A stretch of 5,938 nucleotides of DNA from Lachnospiraceae bacterium UBA1267 (GTDB taxonomy: Bacteria > Bacillota > Clostridia > Lachnospirales > Lachnospiraceae). The stretch spans positions 2,396 through 8,333 of the forward strand of contig DBVJ01000111.1 of NCBI GenBank assembly GCA_002308115.1. Direction: 5' to 3'. A model generated the notes under the pieces. That model was given only the letters and a program-made list of their open reading frames with translations. It did not search any database and was not told where the DNA came from. The stretch's first letter is position 1. Every line of letters starts with the position of its first letter. The position numbers were made by a program, and so were the translations under genes. Below, in pieces: positions 1 through 5,795 of the stretch.

Positions 1-245
1 TCATCTTCCGGTACCAGTCCGGAATCGTCGCCCAGAAACAGGCAGTAGCCGCCGATGGGAATCAGGCGTACGCTGAACTGCGTTTCGTTCCGGCGCCAGG
101 AGAACAGCTTCGGCCCCATGCCGATCGCGAACTCCGTTACGCCGATGCCGTTTCTCTTCGCCGCGAAATAATGTCCGAACTCATGCAGAAAGATCAGGAG
201 TCCGATGATCAGAACGAACAGAATGATACTGACGACTAATGTCAT
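1..245 (-). CDS. rseP: RIP zinc metalloprotease (site-2 protease, RseP/YluC type), N-terminal part
   Basis: Only the first 81 codons are present; the gene runs off the left edge. Family members are integral membrane zinc proteases that cut substrates inside the bilayer, such as anti-sigma factors and leftover signal peptides. The sequence shows a hydrophobic first helix (about residues 3-20) leading straight into the zinc-binding motif HEFGH at residues 21-25 (HExxH, E22 catalytic). It then shows the family pattern G-x-G-P-K-L-F-S-W at 42-50 and R-x-I-P-I-G-G-Y at 60-67. The PDZ domain and the second metal-binding motif would lie outside the window. The start is firm: the ATG at 245-243 overlaps the dxr stop as ATGA, and GGGAGG lies 7-8 nt upstream inside the end of dxr. 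This is the last gene of the pyrH operon visible here. The protease assignment is strong; orthology to RseP (Escherichia coli) or RasP/YluC (Bacillus subtilis) rests on gene context. Confidence 0.93.
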   Translation of the reverse strand, partial: MTLVVSIILFVLIIGLLIFLHEFGHYFAAKRNGIGVTEFAIGMGPKLFSWRRNETQFSVRLIPIGGYCLFLGDDSGLVPED

Positions 246-1375
246 AAAAACACCTCCCTGACTGCCTTCTCGGTCTCAAAAATGGCTTCAAGATCAGGGG
301 CTTCTTCGTAAGGGATCCGCGACATGGCGTCTTCTATCATGTCCGTGATGCCCGTGTATGAGATCCTGCCGGCGAGAAATGCCTTTACGGCACACTCGTC
401 CGCGGTATTGAAAACGGTGGGTGCGTTGCCGCCCCGCTCTCCTGCTTCGTAAGCCAGCCTGAGAGCCCTGAAAACGGCTGTATCCGGCTTTTCGAAGTGA
501 AGCGCGCGCAATTCCCCGAAATCCAGTCTTCCGCCGGAAAGGGGCTTTCTAAGCGGATAGCTCAGGGCATAGGCGATCGGCGTCCGCATGTCCGGAAGAC
601 CGAGCTGGGCTTTCACGGAGCCGTCGGCGAACTCGACCATGGAATGGACGACGGACTCCGGATGGATCACGACCTCGATCTTCTCATAGGGTGTATCGAA
701 AAGCCAGCGGGCTTCCATGACCTCCAGACCTTTGTTGGCCAGTGTGGAGGAATCTATCGTCACTTTCGGCCCCATTTTCCAGTTGGGGTGATGGAGCGCC
801 TGTTCTTTGGTGACCTGTGAGAGCTGTTCTCTCGTATAGCCGCGGAACGGTCCGCCGGAACAGGTCAGAAGGATGCGGGACAGTTCGTTCTGCCGCTCTC
901 CCTCGAGGCACTGGAAGATCGCGGAATGCTCCGAATCGACGGGGAGAAGTTTTACGCCCTTCTCGCGGACGAGCGGCATGATGATGTGCCCTGCGGAGAC
1001 CAGGGTCTCCTTGTTCGCGATCGCGATGTCTTTTCCGGCTTTGATGGCTTCGACGGTCGGCAGAATGCCCGCGGTGCCCACCACGGCGCCCACCACGAGA
1101 TCCGCGGAGGATACCAGTGCCGCTTCCACCAGGCCTTCCATGCCGGATACGACACGGACGGGAAGATCCCGAAGCTTTAGGCGAAGGTCTCTCGCGGCGC
1201 TTTCATCCACCATGCAGACCAGTTCGGGGGAGAATTCCCTGGTTTCTCTTTCTATGGACGTAACGTCAGAATAAGCCGAAAGAGAGACGACCCTGACGTC
1301 CTCTCTCTCCCGCACGACGCTTAACGTCTGTGTTCCGATGGAGCCTGTGGCTCCCAGAATGGCGATATTTCTCAT
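242..1375 (-). CDS. dxr: 1-deoxy-D-xylulose 5-phosphate reductoisomerase
   Basis: This cytosolic enzyme converts DXP to 2-C-methyl-D-erythritol 4-phosphate (MEP) using NADPH and a divalent metal. It is the first committed step of the MEP isoprenoid pathway. The product is 377 residues, a normal full length. An N-terminal Rossmann fold has GATGSIG at 8-14 and the NKET motif at 121-124. The catalytic domain shows the metal ligands D147 and E149 in the DSEH motif, S173-G-G-P-F, the flexible-loop HPNW at 196-199, and N214-K215 with the third ligand E218. The C-terminal helical domain is intact. The gene starts 5 nt after the cdsA stop. I see no Shine-Dalgarno sequence there (the spacer is TTTTT), so translation is probably coupled to cdsA. 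Its stop overlaps the rseP start. Together with uppS in the same operon, it covers both the early and the carrier-forming end of isoprenoid synthesis for the cell wall. Confidence 0.98.
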   Translation of the reverse strand: MRNIAILGATGSIGTQTLSVVREREDVRVVSLSAYSDVTSIERETREFSPELVCMVDESAARDLRLKLRDLPVRVVSGMEGLVEAALVSSADLVVGAVVGTAGILPTVEAIKAGKDIAIANKETLVSAGHIIMPLVREKGVKLLPVDSEHSAIFQCLEGERQNELSRILLTCSGGPFRGYTREQLSQVTKEQALHHPNWKMGPKVTIDSSTLANKGLEVMEARWLFDTPYEKIEVVIHPESVVHSMVEFADGSVKAQLGLPDMRTPIAYALSYPLRKPLSGGRLDFGELRALHFEKPDTAVFRALRLAYEAGERGGNAPTVFNTADECAVKAFLAGRISYTGITDMIEDAMSRIPYEEAPDLEAIFETEKAVREVFL

Positions 1376-1380
1376 AAAAA

Positions 1381-2214
1381 TCAGTGTGCGATGAAGATCT
1401 GCGCCAAATAGAAGAATAACGGCGCGACAAAAATAACGGAATCGAAACGGTCCAGGATCCCGCCGTGGCCGGGGATCAGTTTCGAGAAGTCTTTGATGCC
1501 GGTCTGGCGTTTGATCGCGGAAGCGAACAGGTCTCCGAAGACGGAGATGATCCCGGCGCCTATCGAGATGACCGTACAGGCCAGTATCGGTGTCAGAATG
1601 TCATTAAAATGCTGCCCCGCGATGAGACCGAACAGGAAGCCTGCCAGCGCAGATCCGAAAATGCCGCCGACGGTGCCCTCCCAGGTCTTGTTTTTGGAGA
1701 GGTGCGGGACCATTTTGTGCTTTCCGAGCAGGGATCCGAAGAAATAGGCCATGACGTCGGAGCCCCAGGGCGCCAGAAAGACCAGCCAGATCAGAACGAT
1801 GCCGTCCGTTCCCACACGGATCCTGTAAAGATACGACAGCATGACGACCGCGTAGAGGAATCCGAAATACGAGGCAAACGCCTTGGTCAGCGTCGTCTTC
1901 GTGTACAGGAACACATAGACCGCCATTAAGACCAGGAAACCGACAATGAGGGTCGGAAAAAGAAAGTCCAGTCTGTCAAGCGCCAGGAAAAGCCAGTAAA
2001 CGGCTCCCAGAAGATAACCCGTGATCCCTTGCGGGGACCATTCCATCTGAAACGCGCGATAGAATTCCCAGAGTCCGACCATGGAAAGCGTGAAGATCAG
2101 ACCGAACCAGAACCATCCGCCCAGAATACCGAAACCGACGATCACGACGATGATCACCGCGGCAAAGATCAGGCGCATCTTCAGGTTGCCCTTGTCAATG
2201 TGATTCTTATCCAT
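1381..2214 (-). CDS. cdsA: Phosphatidate cytidylyltransferase (CDP-diacylglycerol synthase)
   Basis: This integral membrane enzyme makes CDP-diacylglycerol from phosphatidic acid and CTP, the branch point to phosphatidylglycerol and cardiolipin. The product is 277 residues, typical of the family, with roughly seven or eight hydrophobic segments. The signature of the family is complete near the C-terminus: S232-x-x-K-R, then K241-D, then H250-G-G-I-L-D-R-F-D258. The motif LSKNKTWEG at 172-180 and D153 in the preceding loop also fit the family. The chosen ATG at 2214 overlaps the uppS stop by 8 nt and has AAAGGAA about 7 nt upstream. Met13 is a possible alternative start, but its upstream signal is weaker. 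The gene sits between uppS and dxr, its usual place in Bacillota. A GC-rich hairpin in the end of uppS (2232-2246) lies just before its ribosome binding site. Confidence 0.98.
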   Translation of the reverse strand: MDKNHIDKGNLKMRLIFAAVIIVVIVGFGILGGWFWFGLIFTLSMVGLWEFYRAFQMEWSPQGITGYLLGAVYWLFLALDRLDFLFPTLIVGFLVLMAVYVFLYTKTTLTKAFASYFGFLYAVVMLSYLYRIRVGTDGIVLIWLVFLAPWGSDVMAYFFGSLLGKHKMVPHLSKNKTWEGTVGGIFGSALAGFLFGLIAGQHFNDILTPILACTVISIGAGIISVFGDLFASAIKRQTGIKDFSKLIPGHGGILDRFDSVIFVAPLFFYLAQIFIAH

Positions 2215-2953
2215 TCTGGCTTTCCTTTACGCCGCCGAAACGGCGGTCTCTTTTGTTGAAGGCCCGGATGGCCTTCTCAAGTTCCGTCCGGTCAAAGTCC
2301 GGCCAGAGAAGATCCGTGACGTAGAATTCCGTATAGGCGCACTGCCAAAGAAGGTAGTTGGACAGCCGCATCTCCCCGCCGGTCCGGATGAGAAGATCCG
2401 GATCCGGGATCCCTCTGGTGTCCAGTCTTCGGGTAATGTCTTCCTCCGTGATATCTTTCGGAGACAACACACCATTACGAACGTCTTCCGCAAGCTTCAC
2501 CGCAGCACGGCGGATCTCGTCGCGCCCGCCGTAATTGACGGCAATGACAAATGTCAGGCCTGTGTTCATGGCGGTCTCCCGCTCCAGCGCGTTGATGCCT
2601 TCGATGATATCCGGCGCGAAGCGGCTCCGGTCGCCGATCGACAGAACGCGCACGTTATTCGCTTTCGCTATCACGAGAAGCCGCTTCATGTAGTAGCGGA
2701 ACAGCTGCATCAAGGCGGACACCTCATCGTCCGACCGCTTCCAGTTCTCCGTAGAAAAACCGTACACCGTCAGAAACCGGATGCCCAGTCTGGCCGCGTC
2801 CTCAACGGTCTGTTCGACCACCTTGCAGCCCTCCCGGTGCCCCATCGAGCGCGGAAGGCCGCGCTTTTTGGCCCAGCGGCCGTTGCCGTCCAGTATGATG
2901 GCCACGTGCGCCGGAACGATCAGTTGTTCCCCGTTCAGGATCTCTTCGCCCAT
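2207..2953 (-). CDS. uppS: Isoprenyl transferase (undecaprenyl diphosphate synthase)
   Basis: This cis-prenyltransferase condenses IPP units onto farnesyl diphosphate to give the C55 carrier lipid used for peptidoglycan and other cell-surface polymers. The product is 248 residues, a normal length. It opens with P14-x-H-V-A-I-I-L-D-G-N-G-R-W, where D22 is the catalytic and magnesium-binding aspartate and GNGR (23-26) binds diphosphate. It also has F66-S-T-E-N-W and the IPP-binding stretch starting at R190-T-G-G-E-M-R-L-S, ending near E209. All key residues are present. It starts one codon after the frr stop, in the same reading frame, and has no recognisable Shine-Dalgarno sequence, so re-initiation after frr is likely. 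The in-frame TGA just upstream rules out a longer protein without readthrough. The 3' end overlaps cdsA by 8 nt. Exact chain length of the product cannot be read from the sequence. Confidence 0.98.
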   Translation of the reverse strand: MGEEILNGEQLIVPAHVAIILDGNGRWAKKRGLPRSMGHREGCKVVEQTVEDAARLGIRFLTVYGFSTENWKRSDDEVSALMQLFRYYMKRLLVIAKANNVRVLSIGDRSRFAPDIIEGINALERETAMNTGLTFVIAVNYGGRDEIRRAAVKLAEDVRNGVLSPKDITEEDITRRLDTRGIPDPDLLIRTGGEMRLSNYLLWQCAYTEFYVTDLLWPDFDRTELEKAIRAFNKRDRRFGGVKESQNG

Positions 2954-2956
2954 AGG

Positions 2957-3511
2957 TCAGACCGTCATGATTTCTTTTGTCTTCTTCTCGGTCTCTTCGT
3001 CGATCAGTTTGATGAACTTGTCCGTAGACTTCTGAAGGCTGTTTTCCAGATCCTTGCGGTCGTCCTCCGTGATCTCGGAATTCTTCTCCTGCTTCTTCAC
3101 AAGGTCCATGGCATCGCGGCGGATGTTGCGAATCGCGACCTTGCATTCCTCGGACATTTTCCGGATGTCCTTCGAGAGTTCCTTACGGCGGTCGCCGGTG
3201 AGTTCCGGGAATGTCAGGCGGATCAGCGTGCCGTCGTCCTGCGGATTGATGCCGATGTTGGACGCCTGGATGGCTTTCGAGATCTCTCTGAGGAGAGATT
3301 TGTCATACGGCTGGATCACGATGGTGCGGCCTTCCTTGACGGAAATGTTGGCGACGTTGCGGACCAGGGTCTCCTGTCCGTAGTAGCTGACCGCCACTTT
3401 GTCCAGAAGCTTGGGGTTCGCGCGTCCGGCCCGGATCATCGAGAATTCCTCAAGGAGGTTGTCCAAAGACTTCTGCATTCTCTCTTCTGTCATTTTTACG
3501 GTATCTTCCAT
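2957..3511 (-). CDS. frr: Ribosome recycling factor
   Basis: RRF works with EF-G after termination to split the ribosome and release mRNA and tRNA. The product is 184 residues, the standard length. The N-terminal helix leads into I26-R-A-G-R-A-N-P33, the family hallmark at the start of the small beta domain. The beta domain (about 34-103) contains the V-x-x-Y-Y-G stretch and the Q-D-D-G-T-L-I-R stretch. The rest is the long charged three-helix bundle with the conserved A126-I-R-N-I-R-R region. The start ATG at 3511 has AAAGGAG 6 nt upstream, a strong ribosome binding site. It follows pyrH by 24 nt, the usual pairing in bacteria, and is followed after 3 nt by uppS. Confidence 0.98.
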   Translation of the reverse strand: MEDTVKMTEERMQKSLDNLLEEFSMIRAGRANPKLLDKVAVSYYGQETLVRNVANISVKEGRTIVIQPYDKSLLREISKAIQASNIGINPQDDGTLIRLTFPELTGDRRKELSKDIRKMSEECKVAIRNIRRDAMDLVKKQEKNSEITEDDRKDLENSLQKSTDKFIKLIDEETEKKTKEIMTV

Positions 3512-3535
3512 GAATTCTCCTTTCTGAGCCCATGC

Positions 3536-4243
3536 TCAATCCCGAGTCACGCGGGTGCCGCGGATCTCGTCTCGAAGGGCGTCTCGGATGCTGTTTTTCT
3601 GTCTTAAGTCAAATACGGCCAGCGCCATATGATTGTCCTCGCACATGACGGCCGCGGTGCGGTCGATCACTTCGAGTTTCATCTCAACCATGTCGTGGAT
3701 GGAGATCCGGTCCAGTTTCTTCGCGTCAGGATTCTTTGCGGGATCGCTGTCATAGACGCCGTCGATCGATTTCGCAAGAAGGATCTCATCAGCTTCCATC
3801 TCAATCGCGCGAAGCGTGATGCCGGTATCCGTGGAAAAGTACGGATGCCCGGTGCCGCCGGCGAAGAACAGGACCTTTCCGTCCCGGAACGCCTTGTTCG
3901 CGGCGTCTTTTGAGAAGAGTTCCGTGATCCTGCCGATCTCGAAGGGCGTGAAGATCTCCGTCTGCATGCCGGCCTCACGGAAGACTTCCGAGACATAGAG
4001 GCAATTCATGACGGTCGCAAGCATGCCGATCTCGTCGGATTTGGTCCGGTCGATCTCATTGCCCGTTCTTCCGCGCCAGAGGTTGCCGCCGCCGATCACG
4101 ATGCCGATCTCTACGCCTTCCTGAACTGCTTCACGCACCTGCCGCGCCACTTCACGGACCGTTTCCAGGTCGTAACGGCCGGTGCTCTTGTCCTGGAGCG
4201 CTTCTCCGGACAGTTTCAGAAATACTCTTCTGGGCTTTGCCAT
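3536..4243 (-). CDS. pyrH: UMP kinase (uridylate kinase)
   Basis: PyrH phosphorylates UMP to UDP with ATP, the entry to UTP and CTP synthesis. It is a cytosolic homohexamer of the amino-acid-kinase fold. From the chosen start the product is 235 residues, the usual size. Motifs in order: KLSGEAL at 10-16 (phosphate binding), GGGNLWRG at 51-58, D70-E-I-G-M-L-A-T-V-M-N around 70-80 (UMP binding), GGTGHPYFSTDT at 129-140, and K158-S-I-D-G-V-Y-D-S-D-P at 158-168 near the ATP site. The reading frame stays open 29 codons further upstream, to an ATG at 4330. I reject that start because AGGAGG lies 6 nt before the ATG at 4243 and the family begins with KxxRVxLKLSGEAL. This is the first gene of the operon, with its own promoter. 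The common upstream partners rpsB and tsf are absent. Confidence 0.98.
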   Translation of the reverse strand: MAKPRRVFLKLSGEALQDKSTGRYDLETVREVARQVREAVQEGVEIGIVIGGGNLWRGRTGNEIDRTKSDEIGMLATVMNCLYVSEVFREAGMQTEIFTPFEIGRITELFSKDAANKAFRDGKVLFFAGGTGHPYFSTDTGITLRAIEMEADEILLAKSIDGVYDSDPAKNPDAKKLDRISIHDMVEMKLEVIDRTAAVMCEDNHMALAVFDLRQKNSIRDALRDEIRGTRVTRD

Positions 4244-4366
4244 TTCTTTCCTCCTTGCCGGCGGATCCAGAGGGGCCGGCGTTCTGGCCTTTGGTATTGT
4301 ATACCTGATTTGTGTCGCGGATGTGTCCAACCAGGATTCCGCGGAATCATCGATTTGGTTTTAACT
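4244..4366 (-). promoter_or_regulatory. pyrH 5' leader with several inverted repeats
   Basis: This is the expected untranslated leader, about 120 nt, between the pyrH promoter and start codon. Three inverted repeats are visible. First, a 14-nt perfect palindrome GATTCCGCGGAATC (4335-4348) is enclosed by the outer arms TGGTT (4356-4360) and AACCA (4329-4333). Second, GGTAT-tgt-ATACC spans 4293-4305. Third, two copies of the self-complementary GCCGGC (4257-4262 and 4275-4280) can form a 6-bp stem next to the ribosome binding site. Its 12-nt loop contains CCUCU, which could instead pair with the GGAGG of that site. I recognise no known riboswitch or PyrR-type binding loop. The repeats are seen directly; a regulatory role is inference. 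Confidence 0.4.
4250..4255 (-). promoter_or_regulatory. Ribosome binding site of pyrH
   Basis: Perfect AGGAGG on the minus strand with a 6-nt spacer to the ATG at 4243. It decides the pyrH start over the upstream in-frame ATG at 4330. A GC-only 6-bp inverted repeat (4257-4262 with 4275-4280) ends one base before it, so RNA folding could affect its exposure. Confidence 0.9.
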
Positions 4367-4368
4367 GG

Positions 4369-4420
4369 TGACATTTTATCATAAGCGTCATTAAAGTCAA
4401 TGAGGCGCGGTAAAATGACA
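4369..4420. repeat. Near-perfect inverted repeat flanking the pyrH promoter
   Basis: TGACATTTTA (4369-4378) and TAAAATGACA (4411-4420) are inverted copies with one mismatch in ten, separated by 32 bp. The left arm covers the -10 box. The right arm overlaps the end of the terminator T-tract. It could be an operator for a dimeric regulator or simple chance in AT-rich DNA; nothing here decides between these. Confidence 0.3.
4373..4400 (-). promoter_or_regulatory. Sigma-A-like promoter of the pyrH operon
   Basis: On the minus strand a -35 box TTGACT (4395-4400) is followed after 16 bp by a -10 box TAAAAT (4373-4378). Each box matches consensus at five of six positions. Transcription should start near 4366. 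The promoter lies just downstream of the terminator of the preceding gene, so the operon is probably transcribed independently of it. Confidence 0.7.
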
Positions 4421-4448
4421 AAAATACCCCGGCATGGGCATGCCAGGG
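4420..4448 (-). terminator. Intrinsic terminator of the membrane-protein gene
   Basis: On the minus strand a 9-bp stem, CCCTGGCAT with ATGCCGGGG (one U-G pair), encloses a 4-nt GCCC loop. It is followed by the T-rich tail TATTTTT. It begins about 31 nt after the stop codon of the gene at 4480-5655. The plus strand has no T-tract after the stem, so termination acts on minus-strand transcripts only. Confidence 0.88.
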
Positions 4449-4479
4449 AAATACATTCAAAAACATTCGGAGACCTTCG

Positions 4480-5655
4480 TCAGCGCAGCATGCCGATCAG
4501 GTTCTGGATCATGATCGGTATGGACTGGAAGAACTGGAAGAAGCCTTCGAGATAGACCAGTACGATGATCACAATGCTGACGATCGGGATAAATGAATCC
4601 AGAAGACGGTTCTTATGCGTTCTGGTGTAGGAGAAAAGCAGCATTAACGGCGATATCAGAAGCAATGTGGCGGATCTGCCGAAGCCCAGCATGTATACTT
4701 TATCGAAAGTCTGGGAGAAATCCTGCATGAGCGAGGGATCTTTGATCACGAAATAAAACACCATCACAATAGCTGCGAGCAGATCCACCGTTCCCGCCAC
4801 TGCAAGAAGCACGCCCGAGAAGGTGGAGAAATGGAGAGAGTTGCGGTTGGTCTTAAGAAACGCCTGATACTCCTCGTGGCTTCTTCCATGCTTGAGAAAA
4901 CGGCGTTCCCGGAATTTGATGAAGAAAGCCATGATCAGAAAGACAATGAATGTGATCGGAGGCTTGACCGGAAGGAACGGGAACAGCAGCATAGGCAGCG
5001 TGATCTTCTTTTCAATGGCCAGGATCTTCAGAATGAGCGTGACCAGTTCATAGCCGATCGGGAGCAGCGAAAACATGCGGAACACGATGACCATTTTCCC
5101 GGTAAACACATGCTTTGGCCGGTAATTCAAAAAGTACATCAGAACCGCGCACAAAAACAAGTCGACGAAGAGATTGAAGGCCCAGTAGCCGGTGGGCAGG
5201 AGTTCGACGATCGTCGACTCCAGAAGCGTTCTTGCCATCGCACGGTCCCCGAGAAGGACCTCGGCTGCGCCGACGATGTAGCGGAGATAAAGAAGGATCG
5301 AAAGCGCCGCCACACCGGAGAAGGTCAGAAAATAGCGGATGATCTGGCGGTGGTAGCCTTCGCTTGCGTTCAGGATCAGCGCGAAGTTCGCCATCAGAAG
5401 GAACGGTACGGACAGTGCGGAAATGCTGTTCAGTATCGTTGCCGGACGGTCAAAGATCTCGACGGCATAGGGGTCGATCCGCATGTCCAGATTCATTAAG
5501 ACGACCACCTGGGCGATGATGATGCAAAGCCAGCCAAGGATCTTGAAGGCGCGATAAGACAAAGGGCCTCTGTAGCGGATATCCTTCTTCCCTTCTTCGT
5601 AATACCGGATCCGCTTCTTTTTCTTCTGAACGGATGTGATCTCTTGTGTCTCCAT
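4480..5655 (-). CDS. Uncharacterised multi-pass membrane protein
   Basis: I do not recognise the family. The product is 391 residues. A basic cytoplasmic N-terminus (about 1-34, with KKKKR at 11-15) precedes about nine hydrophobic helices, near 36-54, 79-96, 108-126, 157-176, 188-213, 230-247, 277-304, 327-343 and 354-375. Basic loops fall mostly on one side: YRPKH near 178-182, the strongly charged stretch 247-272, and 343-352. This fits a cytoplasmic N-terminus under the positive-inside rule. There is no signal peptide, no ATP-binding motif and no clear catalytic or transport signature. The frame stays open 43 codons further upstream, but that stretch covers the promoter. The ATG at 5655 with GGAGG 5 nt before it is the sensible start. 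The gene has its own promoter and terminator, so it is a single-gene unit between divergent yebC and the pyrH operon. It could be a transporter, a lipid-linked enzyme or a structural membrane protein; I cannot choose. Confidence 0.9.
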   Translation of the reverse strand: METQEITSVQKKKKRIRYYEEGKKDIRYRGPLSYRAFKILGWLCIIIAQVVVLMNLDMRIDPYAVEIFDRPATILNSISALSVPFLLMANFALILNASEGYHRQIIRYFLTFSGVAALSILLYLRYIVGAAEVLLGDRAMARTLLESTIVELLPTGYWAFNLFVDLFLCAVLMYFLNYRPKHVFTGKMVIVFRMFSLLPIGYELVTLILKILAIEKKITLPMLLFPFLPVKPPITFIVFLIMAFFIKFRERRFLKHGRSHEEYQAFLKTNRNSLHFSTFSGVLLAVAGTVDLLAAIVMVFYFVIKDPSLMQDFSQTFDKVYMLGFGRSATLLLISPLMLLFSYTRTHKNRLLDSFIPIVSIVIIVLVYLEGFFQFFQSIPIMIQNLIGMLR

Positions 5656-5660
5656 GATGT

Positions 5661-5665
5661 CCTCC
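5661..5665 (-). promoter_or_regulatory. Ribosome binding site of the membrane-protein gene
   Basis: GGAGG on the minus strand, 5 nt before the ATG at 5655. Together with the promoter only about 20 nt upstream, it decides the start over the longer open frame that reaches 5784. Confidence 0.85.
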
Positions 5666-5682
5666 GCTTTTCCGATGTCTTT

Positions 5683-5711
5683 ATTAAAGCCAAATCCGGT
5701 CCATTTGTCAA
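5683..5711 (-). promoter_or_regulatory. Sigma-A-like promoter of the membrane-protein gene
   Basis: A consensus -35 TTGACA (5706-5711) and a -10 TTTAAT (5683-5688, five of six matches) are separated by 17 bp, the optimal distance, on the minus strand. Transcription should start near 5676, giving a leader of only about 20 nt that contains the ribosome binding site. It is probably a strong promoter. Confidence 0.8.
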
Positions 5712-5725
5712 TCCGATCGGCATAC

Positions 5726-5754
5726 TTGAAAAAACGGAGTCTCTGTGATAGTAT
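5726..5754 (+). promoter_or_regulatory. Sigma-A-like promoter of the yebC-family gene
   Basis: On the plus strand a -35 TTGAAA (5726-5731) and a -10 TAGTAT (5749-5754) are separated by 17 bp. The TGA at 5746-5748 supplies an extended -10 TGn element that would offset the weaker -10 box. Transcription should start near 5761, giving a leader of about 35 nt. The promoter runs back to back with the one driving the membrane-protein gene. Confidence 0.65.
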
Positions 5755-5795
5755 TTCGAAAGCGGATCCGAAGAAAGGGTCCACAGGGGGTTTAT

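Noticed and set aside
1376..1395. T5 run before dxr as a terminator tail
   Set aside because: I see no GC-rich stem upstream of the run, and it sits in the middle of a packed operon.
3282..3299. Perfect 7-bp inverted repeat ATCTCTC-TGAG-GAGAGAT
   Set aside because: It lies inside frr codons in a conserved part of the protein, has no T-tract on either strand, and is not near a gene start.
2837..3607. Long plus-strand open frame (256 codons) opposite frr and uppS
   Set aside because: It is antisense to two certain genes, has no family motif, and no supporting promoter or ribosome site was seen. It looks like a shadow of GC-biased third positions. Other plus-strand frames within dxr, cdsA, pyrH and the membrane-protein gene were rejected for the same reason.
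4244..4330. 29-residue N-terminal extension of pyrH from an upstream ATG
   Set aside because: The perfect AGGAGG before 4243 and the family N-terminus both fix the shorter start. The extension overlaps the inverted repeats of the leader and looks non-coding.
4244..4366. PyrR-type attenuator or a known riboswitch before pyrH
   Set aside because: I see no PyrR binding-loop consensus, no terminator stem with a T-tract in the leader, and no recognised aptamer motif.
5656..5784. 43-residue N-terminal extension of the membrane protein
   Set aside because: It runs through the gene's own -35 and -10 boxes. The ATG at 5655 has a good ribosome binding site and the upstream ATG does not.
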